Part shown: piece by piece, positions 17,692-26,322 of the stretch | Layout of the letters: every line of letters starts with the position of its first letter | Position numbering within the stretch: position 1 is the stretch's first letter | Source of the DNA: Kordiimonas gwangyangensis DSM 19435 = JCM 12864 | Lineage (GTDB): Bacteria > Pseudomonadota > Alphaproteobacteria > Sphingomonadales > Kordiimonadaceae | Direction of reading: 5' to 3' | Assembly (NCBI RefSeq): GCF_000375545.1 | Contig: NZ_AQXF01000001.1 | Coordinates: 124,001-188,000 of the forward strand | DNA length: 64,000 nt | Position numbers and translations under genes: made by a program | The notes under the pieces: generated by a model | Told to the model about the DNA's origin: nothing | Seen by the model: only the letters and a program-made list of their open reading frames with translations | Database searches by the model: none

Positions 17692-18042
17692 ATGAGTGAG
17701 CAAGCAACGAGCGACGACACGCTCTCCTTTGTGCCTGCGGTCGCGGTTCAGAAGGCCCGACATGTACGCAGCGCAGAAGAAGGTGCCGAACTTCAGGCAG
17801 GCACACCCTTCCTTGACCGGGTAACCGAGAAGATCAGCGTTTCGGCGCTTGAGAGCAACCTGCAAGATGTTTCCGACAAGCTTGCGCGCGCAGTCGAGGG
17901 AATCCGCAGCAGTCCAGTTGGAAAACTGAAACTGGATACTGTTTCTGTAGGGCTATCGCTGGGCGGTGGCGGCTCAATCATGATCGCGTCTGTCGAAGCG
18001 GGCGCCAGCTTCACGCTCACCTTCAAGGTGGATGACGACTGA
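17692..18042 (+). CDS. Trypsin-co-occurring domain (Trypco1 / CU044_2847-like) protein
   Basis: A 116-residue acidic protein. After a ~45-residue, probably flexible N-terminus comes a helix (SALESNLQDVSDKLARAVEGIRSS) followed by beta-strand blocks KLDTVSVGLSLGGGGSIMIASVEAGASFTLTFKV. This helix-plus-hairpin pattern, with VxVGLSL...G..I..A...A.FT.TF, matches the small domain described as co-occurring with trypsin-like proteases (Trypco1). ATG 17692 is used, with GGAAGGAGA 6-7 nt upstream; an in-frame TTG precedes it by 3 nt. It follows the protease by 17 nt, so the two are co-expressed and the product is probably a substrate, regulator or scaffold of that protease. Confidence 0.7.
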   Translation: MSEQATSDDTLSFVPAVAVQKARHVRSAEEGAELQAGTPFLDRVTEKISVSALESNLQDVSDKLARAVEGIRSSPVGKLKLDTVSVGLSLGGGGSIMIASVEAGASFTLTFKVDDD

Positions 18043-18064
18043 CCCCTTGGGCACGCAATGCCTG

Positions 18065-18107
18065 TAAAGAAAAAGGCAGCATTCGTATGAGGAAGTCGAA
18101 TGCTGCC
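18065..18107 (-). terminator. Rho-independent terminator for the esterase operon
   Basis: An 11-bp perfect stem (GGCAGCATTCG at 18075-18085, CGAATGCTGCC at 18097-18107) has a T-rich tract (TTTTTCTTT) on the minus strand at 18066-18074. No T-run follows on the plus strand, so it mainly ends minus-strand transcripts coming from the esterase gene; it also separates the convergent protease operon. Confidence 0.75.
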
Positions 18108-18251
18108 GAAAGTGGTGGGGGTTGAGGCGTGCCGCCACCGGGCCATGGGGAAGGAACCGGACAGCAGGCACAAGGGGGCTTGTTGGAAGGAGATGCCTCT
18201 CCCCCATTCCATGCGCACGTGTGAACCACGTATCTCTGTTGTTGATCGTGT

Positions 18252-19193
18252 CTAGTGTTTGGTCTTCCGGCCCTGCCCAGCCCGGTCCTGCACCGTGTGG
18301 AAGAAGGACCACACGGCATCAACAGTCGGGTACGGCACTGCTTCCACACCGAACTTGGCCGGGTATTCCACACCGCCACCTGAAATCAGGTGCCCGTTGC
18401 CCTTGAGCGTGACAAGGCGCACTTCCGTATCGCCAACGCCCTGCCAAACGCTGATGTCCGCGCCGTCCATGCCGCTATCCACGAGGCTGTTTGGCCCTGC
18501 CGTGCGTTTGCCTGCAAGGTAAGCCGCACTTTCGCCCGCTGACATCACGGCACCGAGCGATAGGTCACCCAGCATCACCTTGCCGCCGCCATAAGGGTTC
18601 ACCGGGTCATCGGTGCCGGTGATGAGGAGCGCGTTTACCGGGGCCTTCAGGCTGCCACACAGGCTGTCTTCTTCCTCTGGCACCTGAGCGGATAGCAGCG
18701 CGACCGCATCAGGCGCGTCCGCACCCGCTTCCGCCGCCAGCCGGTACGCCATATGGCCACCGCCAGAGAACCCAACCACATAAAGCGGCAGGTCACCGAA
18801 GCGGCCCTCAAGCTCATGCGACAGTGCGGTGAGGAAAGCCACATCATCAATGCCTTCCTGCTTGGCCGGGTTGACTGCCGGTTTGCGGCAGCCGTTCCAG
18901 CTGCCTTTATAGGCGTCGGCATAGACCACAACCCAGCCGTCCTCCCGCGCGTGGGTTTCAAGTGCGCGGGCTGTCAGCCTGCGCACCCGGTCCCCATTCC
19001 CGCGGGAGCCATGAAGGGCAAACACAATTGCGGGTGCATCCCCGAGCTTTTCCGGCACAAACAGCTGGTAGCTGCGCGCGCCTTCCGGCCTTGCGAGAGT
19101 GGCAGCCTCAAGGGCCACGTCGTCCTCGGCATATGTTACACTGACGCTGGAAATTGCAGCCATCAGCACAGCACAGAGGTGATGCAAACGCAT
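18252..19193 (-). CDS. Exported esterase of the LpqC / PHB-depolymerase-like family
   Basis: 313 residues with a signal peptide (about residues 1-22, ending VTYA). The alpha/beta-hydrolase core shows the oxyanion region IVFALHGSRGNGDRVRR, the nucleophile elbow VGFSGGGHMAYRLA, a likely acid in LITGTDDPVNPYGGG and the catalytic His in GNGHLISGGG. This arrangement is typical of secreted short-chain esterases annotated as poly(3-hydroxybutyrate) depolymerase or feruloyl esterase. Its start is 6 nt after the stop of the methyltransferase-like gene, so the two form an operon. The natural substrate cannot be told from sequence. Confidence 0.87.
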   Translation of the reverse strand: MRLHHLCAVLMAAISSVSVTYAEDDVALEAATLARPEGARSYQLFVPEKLGDAPAIVFALHGSRGNGDRVRRLTARALETHAREDGWVVVYADAYKGSWNGCRKPAVNPAKQEGIDDVAFLTALSHELEGRFGDLPLYVVGFSGGGHMAYRLAAEAGADAPDAVALLSAQVPEEEDSLCGSLKAPVNALLITGTDDPVNPYGGGKVMLGDLSLGAVMSAGESAAYLAGKRTAGPNSLVDSGMDGADISVWQGVGDTEVRLVTLKGNGHLISGGGVEYPAKFGVEAVPYPTVDAVWSFFHTVQDRAGQGRKTKH

Positions 19194-19199
19194 AAAGTA

Positions 19200-20009
19200 T
19201 CAACCTTTCCTGAAGGGGTTTGGCAAAAGGGAGGGCGTGGTTAATCTGTAGGCCCGGTATTTGTCGCCGAACTCTGCCACAAGGTCCCGTTCCTCGTAAA
19301 CCAGCCCGATGAAAATATAGGCTGTAAAACCGACAACCATGGCGAACACGCTGGATGTCATGGTGGGGATGCACCACAGGCCAATCAGAAGTCCGGTCAT
19401 CAGCGGGTGACGCACAAAGCGGTAGAGGAACGGCGTGCGGAACTCGCCGCCTGTCTCACGTTCCTGCCCGCGAAGGGCGGCAATGCCTTCCGCAAGGCCG
19501 GTAAAGTCAAGGTAATCCAGCTCCATCGTTGATGCCATCAGCAGCAGCCAGCCAAACACGTGCCCGGCCCACATCAGCGTGCGCAAGCCTTCGCCTTCCA
19601 CATGCCAGATAACGCCCGGCAGCGGCTGCCAGAACAGCATGATGAAGATGAGAAGCGCGCTCGAGGAGAACACATAAAGGATACGCATGCCGCCCTTGGG
19701 GAAGACACGCGCGATGGCGGCCTTCACACTTTTGCGGGCCATCAGGCTGTGCTGCAGCCCAAAAAGCGCGATCAGCGCCATGTTGATGAACACAGCATAG
19801 ACGATGCCGTCCAGCACATGTTCATTCGGCGTAAGGGCCACAAGCGGCAAGGCGCCGGTGACGGCTTCGTGCCAGCCCCAGTTACCCAGGAAACTGACAA
19901 AAAGGCCAAAACAGCCAATAAACAGGCCATACGCCACAAGCGAAAACAGGAAGAGCGTGAAGCCCGCAATGCGGCCCTGCCCTTCATAGGGTGTTTGAAT
20001 ATCGGTCAT
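19200..20009 (-). CDS. mddA: Methanethiol S-methyltransferase-like membrane protein (NnrU/ICMT superfamily)
   Basis: A 269-residue integral membrane protein with five or more helices. The C-terminal signature RTPFLYRFVRHPLMTGLLIGLW, followed by MTSSVFAMVVGFTAYIFIGLVYEERDL and a terminal YRAYRLTTPSLLP, is the AdoMet-binding block of isoprenylcysteine-methyltransferase-like proteins. It fits MddA best; that enzyme methylates methanethiol to dimethylsulfide at the inner membrane. NnrU-like proteins and other ICMT relatives are the alternatives. It is co-transcribed with the downstream esterase. Confidence 0.75.
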   Translation of the reverse strand: MTDIQTPYEGQGRIAGFTLFLFSLVAYGLFIGCFGLFVSFLGNWGWHEAVTGALPLVALTPNEHVLDGIVYAVFINMALIALFGLQHSLMARKSVKAAIARVFPKGGMRILYVFSSSALLIFIMLFWQPLPGVIWHVEGEGLRTLMWAGHVFGWLLLMASTMELDYLDFTGLAEGIAALRGQERETGGEFRTPFLYRFVRHPLMTGLLIGLWCIPTMTSSVFAMVVGFTAYIFIGLVYEERDLVAEFGDKYRAYRLTTPSLLPNPFRKG

Positions 20010-20060
20010 CTCAAATGTCCGTCGTTTAAGGTTGTGGCGGGTTTTTCGGGGTTGGCGGGG

Positions 20061-22175
20061 TTACAGAAGGTTTGCGATACGGTCTGCAACCCGGCCGGTG
20101 TTGTTGTCCACGCTGGCGGTCGGATGGGGTACGCGCGCCAGCATGGACTTGAGCTCAGCCGCCAGGCGGCCCGCGCTCAAATCCTGATAGTCAAGCCGCC
20201 GACCAAGGCCATAACGCTTGAGGCGGTGGTGCACATGCACCTGCTGTTCAAAGTGGTTCTGAAGCGGCACATAGACGAAAGGTTTGCCAAGGGCTGTCAG
20301 TTCCATGCCGGTGGTCAGCCCACCCTGCACGACAGCCATATCACACGCCGCCACATAGGATACAAAGTCCGGCAGGAAGCGGTGGATATCCACGCCGTCA
20401 ACCTTGGGCAGGCTGCCCACGTCAACCCGCGGACCCGCGACGATGACAAAACGCACACCGGGCAGTGCGGCCCGCAGGTCCCGCGCGCCGTCCATCAAGC
20501 GGCGGAGGAAAGCACTGCCCGCCATGGTGCCGCCCACGGCCACAAGGCACAGTTTCTCTTGCCCGCTATAGCCCAGCTTCTGTTTCCAGAACGCGGTGTC
20601 AGCATAGGCGCCCGCATCAAAGCCGGAGACATAACCACCAAACTCGAAGTGGCCGCGCGTCCAGTCCCGCACGCTTGGTAGGCCCTTGCCCATCGGCGCA
20701 TCCACAAGGTCAGCCTCGTCCCCAATATAGATAGCGGCGTCGCGCAGCTTCTTGTTGCCTTCAACAAGGGTGATCATCTCAGCGTTATAATCATTCGCGA
20801 GGCGGGCTTCGGTGGCGTCTGTCATATGCATGGGCAGCACGCCAACAAAGTCTGTCATCCAGGCCAGCTTCGCGGTCTTGAGGCTTGGGTGCTCGTGCCA
20901 GAAACGGTCCAGCTCCCACGCTTCATCGGCAATCACGAGGTCATAGGCCTCACTCTCTAGGTGACGCTGGAGGCGAAGGAAATTATTCACCAAAAGCGTG
21001 TCCATGTTCTGCAGCGCCTTGAACGCATCAAGGTCATGCTCGCCCATGTCGGCTTCAAGCCGGGCAGTCTCCGCCTCCATCGTCCGGGATAGCGGATGCA
21101 CCGCCTCGCCCGCGCCTTCAAGGAAACGGATGGCCGGGTCTTGTGTCACCCAGTCGACCTCAAGGTCGCTGTGCCGGTCACGGAGCGCGGTTGCGATCGC
21201 AAGGTCGCGCCGCACGTGGCCAAGCCCGATGGCGGACGACAGATAGAGCGCACGTTTCGCACGCTTATTGCGCACTTTCCGCACAGTTTCATGGGGTATT
21301 TGCACAGGCTGCAGGATGCCGTGTTCACTCAGGAAGTCCTCCAGCATACGGTTTACTTCCACCGGGTAGCGGCTGCAGGGCACATGCCCCACCCCTTCCA
21401 TGCGAACAAGCGGGACGCCGAGGATTTCTGCCACCAGCGCGCCCTTTTCAACCGGCACCACCATGTCATCCGCGCCGTGGATTACCGTCACCGGGCACGC
21501 CACCTTGCGGTAGATATCCTCCCCTTCCCGCGCTATGTCCGGCATCAGGGTGGAGACTTTGATGATCACCTCAGCGTCTGTCGCATCCGACCAGCTGACA
21601 CCGTCCGTGATCAGCTTTTCGCTATGTTTGTCCGACAGCGCCTTATAGGCGAAGAACTCAGCGAAGTCCTTGAAATGGTTGCGGATATAATGAACGTTGT
21701 ATTTTTCCCAGTCGTGGTATTCGTCCCGCACCGCCATCATGCTTTCGGGCGTTACGGCCGGGTTTTCGGGGCCGAAAGGGGCCGTGGGCGCCATGATAAA
21801 GGCGGCCGCTGTCATCTCCGGGTAGTAGGCCGCGAACAGCGCCGCCATATGCCCACCGCGCGACACCCCGGTCGCAACAACTTTCTCAATCCCAAGTGCA
21901 TTGAGGATCGCTTTGCCGTCCTCGACCATCTCGGGCACGCTGTAGGCCTCATGCGCTTCCGGGCGGCTGGAATGCCCGCAACCGCGCGCGTCATAGGTCA
22001 CCACGCGGCATCGGGTCGCGAAATAGTCCACCTGCGCGCGGTAGACGCGGCTGTCCACAATCTGGAAGCACGGCAGGAACAGAAGGGTCACATCCCCTTC
22101 GCCCATCACGCGGTAGCCAATCCGGTGCCCGTCGCGCTCAAGGAAGCGCGGCTCGGTTTTCAGCATCAAACTCAT
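20061..22175 (-). CDS. Fusion of alpha/beta hydrolase and UDP-glycosyltransferase-like domain
   Basis: About 704 residues from the ATG at 22175, 5 nt after the TetR stop. Residues ~1-290 are an alpha/beta hydrolase: DARGCGHSSRP, nucleophile Ser105 in ATGVSRGGHMAAL, VIHGADDMVVP and a GVGHVPCSRYP histidine block. Residues ~305-700 are a GT-B glycosyltransferase: LSSAIGLGHVRRDLAIATAL at the N-terminal Rossmann domain and GGLTTGMELTALGKPFVYVP with NHFEQQVHVHHRL at the nucleotide-sugar site, as in MurG- or MGT-type enzymes. The sequence between them is continuous, with no frameshift signs. The linked TetR gene is a likely regulator. Substrates are unknown. Confidence 0.85.
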   Translation of the reverse strand: MSLMLKTEPRFLERDGHRIGYRVMGEGDVTLLFLPCFQIVDSRVYRAQVDYFATRCRVVTYDARGCGHSSRPEAHEAYSVPEMVEDGKAILNALGIEKVVATGVSRGGHMAALFAAYYPEMTAAAFIMAPTAPFGPENPAVTPESMMAVRDEYHDWEKYNVHYIRNHFKDFAEFFAYKALSDKHSEKLITDGVSWSDATDAEVIIKVSTLMPDIAREGEDIYRKVACPVTVIHGADDMVVPVEKGALVAEILGVPLVRMEGVGHVPCSRYPVEVNRMLEDFLSEHGILQPVQIPHETVRKVRNKRAKRALYLSSAIGLGHVRRDLAIATALRDRHSDLEVDWVTQDPAIRFLEGAGEAVHPLSRTMEAETARLEADMGEHDLDAFKALQNMDTLLVNNFLRLQRHLESEAYDLVIADEAWELDRFWHEHPSLKTAKLAWMTDFVGVLPMHMTDATEARLANDYNAEMITLVEGNKKLRDAAIYIGDEADLVDAPMGKGLPSVRDWTRGHFEFGGYVSGFDAGAYADTAFWKQKLGYSGQEKLCLVAVGGTMAGSAFLRRLMDGARDLRAALPGVRFVIVAGPRVDVGSLPKVDGVDIHRFLPDFVSYVAACDMAVVQGGLTTGMELTALGKPFVYVPLQNHFEQQVHVHHRLKRYGLGRRLDYQDLSAGRLAAELKSMLARVPHPTASVDNNTGRVADRIANLL

Positions 22176-22180
22176 GACAT

Positions 22181-22840
22181 TTACGCCTTTGTCTCGTAGG
22201 CCTCGATAAGCTGGCCAATTTTTTCCAAGGCGGGCCACACTGCCATGCGGTGCGCATCAAGCCCCATCAGCAGGAAGGCTTCCCCGCCGATGAAAATAGC
22301 GCCCACAAGGGTAACAATTTCTGTTGGACTGAAGGGGCCATAGCCCCCGACAAGCTCTTCGGCTTCTTCAGCCACATCGGTCAGCACCTGCTGCCAAGTG
22401 CCGATCACCTCGCGCATGTCCTCAAGGAGCTCCGGGTCAGACCAGCTTGCCGCCATCATTTCATGCAGCAGGCGCACGTAGCCGGACGCCATATCTTCCT
22501 CGAGGAATTCCACAGCTTTTTTCCAGCGCGCGGACAGTGGCCTGTCCTCCGCATACATGATGCGTTGCCGGTCAATCAGCCGGTCGTTCTCGGCTTTGAG
22601 GAGCGCGAGCACCATGCCGGACTTGGAGCCGAAGTGATAGTGGATCTGGCTAAGCGGCACGCCCGCCGCTTCCGCCACTTTACGGGTGGAGAGATTGGCA
22701 AAGCCCACCTCCAGCAGGCAGGTTTTTGCTGCCGCGAGCAGGGACGCCCGCGCGGCTTCCGCCTTTGCGCTGCGTTCTTCCGCCTTGACTGCCCCACCAT
22801 TTGACTTGCCGGAAGGGAGGTGCGTAGCCCCGCCAGACAT
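22181..22840 (-). CDS. TetR-family transcriptional regulator
   Basis: The helix-turn-helix LSTRKVAEAAGVPLSQIHYHFGSKSGMVLALL is a clear TetR DNA-binding domain, followed by an all-helical ligand domain. With the ATG at 22840 (GGAAGGG about 9 nt upstream) the protein has 219 residues, the normal TetR length. The frame stays open up to a TTG at 23020, and a GTG at 22960 with AAGGA is a possible start, so a low-complexity extension of up to 60 residues cannot be ruled out. It precedes the hydrolase-glycosyltransferase fusion by 5 nt and probably controls it and itself. Confidence 0.82.
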   Translation of the reverse strand: MSGGATHLPSGKSNGGAVKAEERSAKAEAARASLLAAAKTCLLEVGFANLSTRKVAEAAGVPLSQIHYHFGSKSGMVLALLKAENDRLIDRQRIMYAEDRPLSARWKKAVEFLEEDMASGYVRLLHEMMAASWSDPELLEDMREVIGTWQQVLTDVAEEAEELVGGYGPFSPTEIVTLVGAIFIGGEAFLLMGLDAHRMAVWPALEKIGQLIEAYETKA

Positions 22841-22992
22841 CTGCGCCCGCCCTTCCGGCAATTCCCCATTTTCAGGGGAATGCTTGGCAATACGGTGCGC
22901 GTCCTCAAGCCCAACCGGGCTTTCAGGTCCTCTCGCTTTTCTATCAAGCTCAGTCGCCACCGCATCATCCTTGTTTTTATCCGACTCATATT

Positions 22993-23039
22993 TTCGGTCG
23001 GTCGACCGATTTAATGTCAAAAACTGCCCATTCGGTCAA
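22993..23039 (-). promoter_or_regulatory. Candidate TetR promoter and operator
   Basis: On the minus strand TTGACC (23034-23039) and CATTAA (23011-23016) are spaced by 17 nt. Directly downstream is the 12-nt palindrome TCGGTCGACCGA (22998-23009). The heptamer TTCGGTC occurs on the plus strand at 22993 and 23031. The arrangement fits an autorepressed TetR promoter and argues for a translation start downstream of 22993. Confidence 0.45.
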
Positions 23040-23188
23040 GAATAATTTATGCCTGAGCAGCCAAAAACGGCAGCAATGCTCACTTTTGCGAAAGAAATCC
23101 GATACTTAGTCTATTCAGACAATGTGTTTTTCTGGCGTGACATGGCAGGCAGGTATAGTCTGAACACTTGGCTGAAGGGCTCGAATCC

Positions 23189-24046
23189 ATGACGAAACGT
23201 GTTGCGTCACATGCGCTTGTGCTGCCCTTCCTCATGCTCGCGGGTCTCTGGACAGCGGCAAGCGCAGCCGATCGGTGCGACGAGATTGTCGCGACCGGCC
23301 ACCCTGATTATGTTCCGTTTTCCTGGAAAAGCGGCGACAGCCTTGATGGCGCGTCCGTCGATATCGCGAAACTTATTGCCCACAAGCTTGGCAAGCCCAT
23401 ACGTGTTGTGCATTCCGGTTCATGGAAGCGCGCGCAGGCGGCAGTCTTCACTGGCGAGGTTGACCTGCTGCTCGCCCTCTATTTCACTGAGGCGCGGGCC
23501 GAACGGCTTTACTATACCAGCCCGGTCACCAGCGAACCTGTGGTCGCCATCACCCTCACAGACACCGATCTCCACTACCGCAAGCGCGAAGACCTTGAAG
23601 GTTTCCAGGGCGGCAAGGTGATTGGTGACTCGTTCGGTGACGAGCTTGATGCCTATGCGAGCAAGTCCCTGAAGCTTCATACCGTACCGACGGTTGAACA
23701 CCTGCTTAACCTACTCGACCACAAGCGCATCCAGTATGCGGTGCACGGCCTGTACCCCGTGCTGGTGACAGCCCACAAGATGGGCATGGGCGCACGGGTG
23801 CGCACACTTATCCCGCCGCTGACGCAGGAGACATCCTATATGGCCATCTCCAAACGCTCACCGTGCGTGGCACTTCTTGAGACCATCTCGGCAGAGGTGG
23901 AGAGCATGCGCGCAACGGGCGTGGTGGACAGTTTCCTCAAAAGCAATTGGGATAAATGGGCCCGCTCCGAGAATACTGGCGTGGCACCGCCGCCCCTACC
24001 CAAACTGCCGGAGGCTGAGGACGAGGGTCAGCCCGAAAAACCCTAA
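23189..24046 (+). CDS. Periplasmic solute-binding protein, family 3 type
   Basis: 285 residues from the ATG at 23189. A signal peptide (about 1-27, ending ASAAD) is followed by the bilobal PBPb fold: IVATGHPDYVPFSW, then SVDIAKLIAHKLGKPIRVV, GEVDLLLALYFTEARAERLYYTSPV and GDSFGDELDAYASKSLKLH. This type binds polar amino acids, but no ABC permease or ATPase gene lies nearby, so it may act as an orphan sensor or share a transporter encoded elsewhere. The C-terminus ends in a Pro/Glu-rich tail. It is convergent with the TonB receptor gene, overlapping its stop by 4 nt. Confidence 0.82.
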   Translation: MTKRVASHALVLPFLMLAGLWTAASAADRCDEIVATGHPDYVPFSWKSGDSLDGASVDIAKLIAHKLGKPIRVVHSGSWKRAQAAVFTGEVDLLLALYFTEARAERLYYTSPVTSEPVVAITLTDTDLHYRKREDLEGFQGGKVIGDSFGDELDAYASKSLKLHTVPTVEHLLNLLDHKRIQYAVHGLYPVLVTAHKMGMGARVRTLIPPLTQETSYMAISKRSPCVALLETISAEVESMRATGVVDSFLKSNWDKWARSENTGVAPPPLPKLPEAEDEGQPEKP

Positions 24047-26235
24047 AACTCAAACGCTAGTTCCACACCCACGGTGCGTCCTTCGCGCCGCACTTCGCTG
24101 ATGGTGCCGAAAAAGTCCCTGAGACTTGAACTGACCGAACGGTCGTCCAAAAGGTTTTCCCCGTAAAGCGCCACGCGCCAGCCGCCACCTGAGGCAATAC
24201 CCAGCTTGGCCGACAGCATGTCCCGCGCGCCAATATGGCCAAAGGGCACCGTGCCACCACCCAGCAGTTGCTGCGCCTTGATGTTATCGGGCGTGATGAA
24301 ATATCCGCCCGCGTGGCTGAAGCTCAGGTGCACAAAGGCGTCAAGCCTGTCCGACAGCGCAGTGCTGTAATCAAGCGCGAAGCCAGCTTCAAACTCAGGC
24401 GCTTCAAGCCGGTTGCCGGACACGTCACTGCCGCCAATGCCGCCGCTTGCGAAATCCCGGTATTGGGCGTCGAGGACCGCGCCCCATGCTCGCAGGTCAA
24501 GCCCTTCGGTGGGCGCGAGGCGCGTTTCAAGCTCCAATCCCTTGGTGCGTACCTTTGCGGCATTTGCGATCACGATAGCCGTACGCCCACCGCCCAAGTC
24601 ACGGAACTGGTTGACCTGAAAGTCATCATAATCCACCCAGAAAGCCGTGGCTGAGAACCAGAGCGTGCCGCCCATGACCGCACCCTTGAGGCCAGCCTCA
24701 TAACTGCGCGCGCTTTCCTTATCGAACTCAATCCCGCCGGGGAAAATGCCCGCGTTTACAAAATCAAGGTTATAGCCGCCGCTTTTGAAACCTTCGGCGT
24801 AGCGCGCGAAACCACTGATCTCGTCCGACAGCGCATAGGTTAGGCTGACGGTGGGGGAGAAATCTTCATCCGCCCGCTTCACATCCACCAGCCCGGTGGC
24901 GAGACCGAAGGCAGGCGCGGCGGAGCCGTCGATCATCCAGTCGGCGGATTTTTCATCACGGGACCAGCGCAGGCCCACGCTCGCAGTCAATTGCTCGCTT
25001 ACGTCATAGTCCGCACTTGCGAACAGCCCCCACGCCGTGGTGTCAACCCGGCCCACGTTGCTGACCTTGCTGCCCGGCACCATGCCAAGGGCCATGGCAT
25101 CCCCACCCGCAATGGCGTCGCGGTCCGTCAGCGCCTTCTGGTCAAGGAAGGAAGCCCCCAGCACATAGCGGAACGCATCACCCACCGGCGACGCATAGCG
25201 CAGCTCCTGTGTGAAATGGCTATAGTCTTCTTCATAATCCACGTGGAGAAGATCAGCGGGCGAATAATCGGTATCGTTTTTCATCGCGGCATCGGTGGCG
25301 CGAAGCCCGGTGAGGGAAGTGAGCGTGCCACCGTTTGCAAGCGTCCACTCAAGGTCCAGCCCCGTGCCCACGGCCTCAAGGCTTTGCGCGGGCGAAGTGT
25401 TGAACATCACCTCGCCATACGCAGGCGCGAAGCTATCGGGCGCAACACCAAAGGTGTCAGAGAGTGGGTCGCCAATCAGCGCACGCTCATTCGCCGCGCT
25501 ACGGTCAAGGCTGAGGTTCGCTTCAAAGGCAGGCCCGCGGTAGCGCGCCTGCGCACGCACAGCGTTGCGGTCATGGTTGCCGAGCGTTTCGCCAGTCACC
25601 AGATTGTCCGTCAGGCCGTCCCGCTTCTGCAGGCCCGCGGAAAGGCTGACCGCCCAGCGCTCATAGAGTGGCAGCGAGACAAAACCTTGCAGCGCGAGGG
25701 TATCATGGCTGCCGTAACGTGCCCGGCCCTTCACCACCCGCTCATCCCCCGGCCGTTTGGACTTGAGGTTTATGGCCCCCGCGATGGCGTTACGGCCAAA
25801 ATAGGTGCCCTGTGGTCCGCGCAGCACTTCCACCTGCTCAAGGTCCAGAAGGTTCTGGTTAAGACCATAGGACGGGCCGAGGTAAATACCGTCCAGATAC
25901 AGGCTCACACGCTCATCAAAGCCGATGTTACGGCTATAGGAGCCCACGCCGCGCATGGTGATGGTGCTGTTATAGAGAAAATCGGAGAAGATGGTGAGGT
26001 TGGGTACTGCCTCCGCAAGGTCAGGCAGCGCGGTGAGGTTGCTGTCCTCAATCCAGCGTTCACCAACCACGCTTACGGAAACCGGCGTGTCGGTCAGCCG
26101 TCCGTCGCGCTTTTGGGCGCTGACGATGATTTCCTCAACGCCGCCGTCCGCGCCATAGCTGGGCGCACTTGCGAGCAAGGCTAAAAGCCCAAGCGAAAAA
26201 TATGAGATACGGCGGATGCTGGCCTGATCCGTCAT
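24043..26235 (-). CDS. TonB-dependent outer-membrane receptor
   Basis: About 730 residues. A signal peptide (ending APSYGADG) precedes VEEIIVSAQKRDGRLTDTPVSVSVV, a TonB-box and plug start typical of receptors in alphaproteobacteria. The plug has LEQVEVLRGPQGTYFGRNAIAGAIN, and the barrel ends VGVELAFEF with a terminal Phe. The ATG at 26235 has AGGGGG nearby; another ATG lies 15 nt upstream. It follows the S9 peptidase gene on the same strand, so the pair may import and degrade a peptide-like nutrient. Siderophore uptake is an alternative. Confidence 0.9.
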   Translation of the reverse strand: MTDQASIRRISYFSLGLLALLASAPSYGADGGVEEIIVSAQKRDGRLTDTPVSVSVVGERWIEDSNLTALPDLAEAVPNLTIFSDFLYNSTITMRGVGSYSRNIGFDERVSLYLDGIYLGPSYGLNQNLLDLEQVEVLRGPQGTYFGRNAIAGAINLKSKRPGDERVVKGRARYGSHDTLALQGFVSLPLYERWAVSLSAGLQKRDGLTDNLVTGETLGNHDRNAVRAQARYRGPAFEANLSLDRSAANERALIGDPLSDTFGVAPDSFAPAYGEVMFNTSPAQSLEAVGTGLDLEWTLANGGTLTSLTGLRATDAAMKNDTDYSPADLLHVDYEEDYSHFTQELRYASPVGDAFRYVLGASFLDQKALTDRDAIAGGDAMALGMVPGSKVSNVGRVDTTAWGLFASADYDVSEQLTASVGLRWSRDEKSADWMIDGSAAPAFGLATGLVDVKRADEDFSPTVSLTYALSDEISGFARYAEGFKSGGYNLDFVNAGIFPGGIEFDKESARSYEAGLKGAVMGGTLWFSATAFWVDYDDFQVNQFRDLGGGRTAIVIANAAKVRTKGLELETRLAPTEGLDLRAWGAVLDAQYRDFASGGIGGSDVSGNRLEAPEFEAGFALDYSTALSDRLDAFVHLSFSHAGGYFITPDNIKAQQLLGGGTVPFGHIGARDMLSAKLGIASGGGWRVALYGENLLDDRSVSSSLRDFFGTISEVRREGRTVGVELAFEF

Positions 26236-26283
26236 GCTGCCCCCTGCCATGTCGGTACCGGTGATCGTGCTTACTGAAGTGCA

Positions 26284-26311
26284 CCGCCGGGGCGTGGTCT
26301 CACCCCGGCGG
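26284..26311 (-). terminator. Hairpin between the S9 peptidase and TonB receptor genes
   Basis: A 9-bp GC-rich inverted repeat (CCGCCGGGG at 26284-26292, CCCCGGCGG at 26303-26311) begins 11 nt after the peptidase stop. There is no strong T-tract, so it may be an attenuator or an mRNA-stability element rather than a full terminator. Confidence 0.4.
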
Positions 26312-26322
26312 CATGCGCTATC

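Noticed and set aside
24991-26184. 397-codon plus-strand frame
   Set aside because: Antisense to the TonB receptor gene; no recognisable domain.
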